Positions 14,527-16,680 of a stretch of DNA of 16,680 bases are shown piece by piece. The number at the start of each line of letters is the position of its first letter. The stretch's first letter is position 1. A program made the translations under genes and the position numbers. The notes under the pieces were generated by a model. That model saw only the letters and a program-made list of their open reading frames with translations, was not told the DNA's origin and searched no databases. This DNA is from Actinomycetota bacterium (GTDB lineage Bacteria > Actinomycetota > Acidimicrobiia > Acidimicrobiales > Ilumatobacteraceae): assembly GCA_005800965.1 (NCBI GenBank), contig SYEA01000043.1, forward strand, positions 1-16,680, read 5' to 3'.

Positions 14527-15877
14527 GCAGCCAAATAGTATCTGCATCCGAGCGTGTACTCAGACGTGAGGCACACACCACCACCTTGTTGCCCCGCTTA
14601 ACGTGGCCGTGCCCGCGGGCCTCAGCAAGGCCTGCCGAAATCGAGACTTCGACATCAGGATCGCGCTGGCTCACCATCGGAAACACACCCCAGGCCATGC
14701 GCAATTTGCGGGCCACCCCTTCGCTTGGGGTTGCCGCCAGAATCGGGGTTCCAGGGCGGCACGAGCTCATCAGTCGAGCCGAGTGACCGGTGTAAGTCAT
14801 CGACAGCAGTGAGTCAGCGCCAATACGGCGGGCCAGCGAACACGCTGCTGCCGTAACCGCGGCCGCTTCGGGGTTCGCGTCGGCGAAAATGAGGGGCAGT
14901 GTCACATCACGCTCGGCAGCAACACAGATTGCCGCCATCACTTCCACCGCACGTACCGGGTTGACACCGACCGCCGTCTCACCTGAAAGCATCACGGCAT
15001 CGAACCCATCGCGTACTGCCCCGGTCACATCTGCGACCTCGGCACGTGTGGCGCGCGATGAAGCCGTCATTGACTCCAACATCTCGGTAGCACAAATCGA
15101 AATCACCCCGTTGCGCAAAGCAGTGCGGGCAATCTTGTGTTGGGCAGCCGGCACGATTTGAAATGGAAGCTCAACGCCAAGGTCGCCACGAGCCGCCATC
15201 ACGCCATCACTCACTCGACAAATGTCATCGATGCGCTCCAGCGCCTGAGGGCGCTCAATTTTGGCGATGACATGCGCTGTTGGCCCCAGGATGCCACGCA
15301 CCTCTTCGACGTCGCTCGCCCGTTGAACGAATGACACCGCAACAAAGTCCACCCCATCGCGTTTTGCAACTTCAAGATCGGCGCGGTCTTTGTCAGACAA
15401 AACACTGCCGGACACCTCGGTGTCGGGCAAGTTGACCCCCTTGTTGTTGAGCAAGTCGCCTCCACGCTGCACGCGAAGCGTGATCACACCATCGGGGGCA
15501 TCTCCATGGAGCGATGTAATGACAGTTTCAAGTCGTCCGTCGTGCAGTAGCACCCGCTGCCCAACAGCCAATCCCGAGTTGGCACCCGGATTCAGTCGAG
15601 CCATGCCCAACTGGGCAAAGGTAAAGCTCACTTCGGTGCCTTCTCTCAGGGTGATGGGCATTCCGGCGTAACGCAGCTTTGGCCCCTGAATATCGATCAT
15701 GATTGCCACGAACGGGCGCACTTGGCGAATGTGTTTGATGCGAGCTGAAAGTTCTTCGGTACTGATGTGTGAGCAGTTGATGCGCAACACATCCGCGCCC
15801 GCGTCAACTAGCGCACCAAGAATTGCAGCATCAATTGAGGCAGGGCCTACGGTGGCAATGACTTTTGTGCGTCTCAC
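14513..15877 (-). CDS. pyk: Pyruvate kinase (divergent)
   Basis: A 454-residue glycolytic enzyme that transfers phosphate from phosphoenolpyruvate to ADP. Key residues are spaced as in E. coli PykF: R32-x-N34-x-S36 ('RINCSH'), K206 and E208 ('AKIERP'), D232 ('RGDLG') and T264. The mobile B domain spans about 71-155 and contains 'NNKGVNLP' (144-151). Two usually invariant stretches are altered: 'ATEML' (263-267) for ATQML, and 'SSRATRAE' (273-280) where NPxPTRAE is usual, with the proline lost. The C-terminal allosteric domain is present. The start is GTG 15877 with no Shine-Dalgarno, 42 bases downstream of the tRNA, so the message may derive from tRNA read-through and processing (inference). 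It could be a second, specialised isozyme. Confidence 0.92.
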   Translation of the reverse strand: MRRTKVIATVGPASIDAAILGALVDAGADVLRINCSHISTEELSARIKHIRQVRPFVAIMIDIQGPKLRYAGMPITLREGTEVSFTFAQLGMARLNPGANSGLAVGQRVLLHDGRLETVITSLHGDAPDGVITLRVQRGGDLLNNKGVNLPDTEVSGSVLSDKDRADLEVAKRDGVDFVAVSFVQRASDVEEVRGILGPTAHVIAKIERPQALERIDDICRVSDGVMAARGDLGVELPFQIVPAAQHKIARTALRNGVISICATEMLESMTASSRATRAEVADVTGAVRDGFDAVMLSGETAVGVNPVRAVEVMAAICVAAERDVTLPLIFADANPEAAAVTAAACSLARRIGADSLLSMTYTGHSARLMSSCRPGTPILAATPSEGVARKLRMAWGVFPMVSQRDPDVEVSISAGLAEARGHGHVKRGNKVVVCASRLSTRSDADTIWLHVEP

Positions 15878-15919
15878 TGACTATCAGTCTCGCTGGTAAA
15901 ACACTTAAAACCATGTATC

Positions 15920-16006
15920 TGGTGTCGAAGGGGGGACTTGAACCCCCACGCCCTTTCGAGCGCCAGCCCCTCAAGCTGGTGCGTCTGCCAATTTCGCCAC
16001 TTCGAC
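15920..16006 (-). tRNA. trnL(gag): tRNA-Leu (anticodon GAG), CCA encoded
   Basis: The reverse strand folds as a class II tRNA. The seven-base-pair acceptor stem is GTCGAAG/CTTCGAC with discriminator A and genomic CCA at 15920-15922. The anticodon stem CCAGC/GCTGG encloses loop TTGAGGG (anticodon GAG, reading CUC/CUU). A long variable arm pairs CGCTC with GGGCG across a GAAA loop. The T arm is GGGGG-TTCAAGT-CCCCC. The long variable arm plus the GAG anticodon identifies leucine. It lies between secG (54 bases upstream) and pyruvate kinase (42 bases downstream), on the same strand. Confidence 0.97.
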
Positions 16007-16022
16007 AAGAAATGAAAACTTT

Positions 16023-16051
16023 AAACTATCTGAGCATTGCGATTACCTGAA
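16023..16051 (-). promoter_or_regulatory. Candidate promoter of tRNA-Leu
   Basis: On the reverse strand TTCAGG (16051-16046) and TAGTTT (16028-16023) are 17 bases apart, and the second box ends 16 bases before the mature tRNA 5' end. The -10 fits TANNNT; the -35 is a partial match. Co-transcription from secG is an alternative. Confidence 0.35.
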
Positions 16052-16060
16052 CGTGCGTAT

Positions 16061-16300
16061 CTACTGCGACAAAAGAATGCCGAGAGCGGTGACCGTCAAA
16101 AGCCACACCAAAGCCAACACCGTGGTGATGCGACTGAGATTACGCTCGGCCGAAGCCGAACCCAGCGCCGCTGCCCCGCCACCACCGAACATGTCGGACA
16201 ACCCGCCGCCGCGTCCACTGTGCAACAGCACACCCACGATCAATCCGATCATGGACAACACATTGACAATGATGGTGGTGACAGTGACAACAGAACGCAC
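16061..16300 (-). CDS. secG: Preprotein translocase subunit SecG
   Basis: A 79-residue membrane protein and accessory subunit of the SecYEG channel. It has two transmembrane helices (about 4-26 and 57-77) joined by the diagnostic Gly-rich cytoplasmic loop 'LLHSGRGGGLSDMFGGG' (25-41), then 'ERNLSRIT' (52-59). Length and layout are standard. The start is GTG 16300. TAGGCT sits six bases before it, suggesting a leaderless message. The stop is 54 bases from the tRNA-Leu gene. The upstream ABC transporter gene ends 26 bases before the start. Confidence 0.95.
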   Translation of the reverse strand: MRSVVTVTTIIVNVLSMIGLIVGVLLHSGRGGGLSDMFGGGGAAALGSASAERNLSRITTVLALVWLLTVTALGILLSQ

Positions 16301-16306
16301 CCGCTC

Positions 16307-16312
16307 AGCCTA
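16307..16312 (-). promoter_or_regulatory. Candidate -10 box (TAGGCT) for leaderless secG
   Basis: TAGGCT on the reverse strand ends exactly six bases before GTG 16300, the same spacing as TAGGAT before GTG 765. No obvious -35 or Shine-Dalgarno is visible. It lies in the short gap after the ABC transporter stop. Confidence 0.4.
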
Positions 16313-16326
16313 CCGAGGCTTCAACT

Positions 16327-16680
16327 TCACACTTCGGGGTGGTGACAAGCCGACATCTGCCCGCTTGAGCGGACCTGCAACAGGGGCTCCTGCATGGCGC
16401 ACAGGTCGCTGGCCTTCCAACAACGCGTGCGGAAGCGACAACCCGATGGTGGATTCACCGGCGAAGGCACGTCGCCCTCCAGCATGATGCGGTGACGACT
16501 GCGCTCGACTCGTGGATTCGGCAAGGGTACGGCCGATAACAAAGCCTTGGTGTACGGGTGGGTCGGCCGCTCGTACACCTGCTCGGCGGGACCAATCTCC
16601 ATGATCTTGCCGAGGTACATCACCGCCACACGGTCGGCGATATGCCTCACCACGGAGAGATCATGGGCGATGAACACGTA
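16327..16680 (-). CDS. Oligopeptide/dipeptide ABC transporter ATP-binding protein (OppF/DppF-like), 5' end outside window
   Basis: The last 117 residues of a peptide/nickel-family ABC ATPase, which powers uptake through a membrane permease pair. Visible are the switch-histidine region 'FIAHDLSVV', 'RVAVMYLGKIMEIG', and the family-specific C-terminal extension 'HPYTKALLSAVP' followed by 'GCRFRTRCWKASDLC' and a late 'ACHH'. These cysteines match the conserved C-terminal set that binds an iron-sulfur cluster in some OppD-type proteins. Walker A and the signature motif are beyond the edge. The frame continues through the codon at 16678-16680, so GTG 16675-16677 is an internal Val codon, not a start. 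The substrate is unknown. Confidence 0.92.
   Translation of the reverse strand, partial: YVFIAHDLSVVRHIADRVAVMYLGKIMEIGPAEQVYERPTHPYTKALLSAVPLPNPRVERSRHRIMLEGDVPSPVNPPSGCRFRTRCWKASDLCAMQEPLLQVRSSGQMSACHHPEV

Noticed and set aside
16675..16677. GTG as a start for a short ABC protein at the right edge
   Set aside because: The frame stays open to the window edge and the sequence begins mid-domain just before the switch histidine, so this is an internal Val codon.

Overview
The window is dense bacterial coding DNA with no phage, insertion-sequence or CRISPR signature. It looks chromosomal and actinobacterial, possibly a high-GC aquatic lineage such as Acidimicrobiia. This is an inference from a mycobacterial-type aldonolactone oxidase, an F420-type luciferase-like oxidoreductase, frequent GTG starts, tight gene overlaps, and two TANNNT boxes placed six bases before GTG starts, as in leaderless transcripts. 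No taxonomic marker was searched.

Region A (1-11432) is a catabolic cluster. A class III aminotransferase, cut by the left edge, reads leftward. Only 15 bases away, eight genes read rightward: an M20-family N-carbamoyl-amino-acid/allantoate-type amidohydrolase; a nitrilase-fold N-carbamoyl-D-amino acid hydrolase; a fused [2Fe-2S]/molybdopterin hydroxylase; an SsnA-like amidohydrolase; a luciferase-like flavin/F420 oxidoreductase; and a three-subunit molybdenum hydroxylase (FAD, [2Fe-2S], molybdopterin). Apart from one 108-base gap, neighbouring genes overlap or lie within 2 bases, so the set is probably one or two operons. Read as chemistry, the enzymes could hydroxylate a nitrogen heterocycle, deaminate it, oxidise or open the ring, remove the carbamoyl group as CO2 and ammonia, and transaminate the amino acid. 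Uricase, hydantoinase, dihydropyrimidinase, allantoinase and known Rut genes are not in the window, so the substrate is unknown. This is the most likely place for an undescribed pathway.

Region B (11445-16327, leftward) is mostly housekeeping. Listed in transcription order from the right: the C-terminal end of an oligopeptide ABC transporter ATPase, secG, tRNA-Leu(GAG), a divergent pyruvate kinase, an HD-domain protein, an aldonolactone-oxidase-like flavoprotein and a DEAD-box RNA helicase. The helicase lacks a normal start codon at the place where its conserved N-terminus begins. The secG to tRNA-Leu(GAG) order matches secG-leuU of Escherichia coli. The two blocks converge at 11432/11445. 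No intergenic stretch exceeds about 110 bases.
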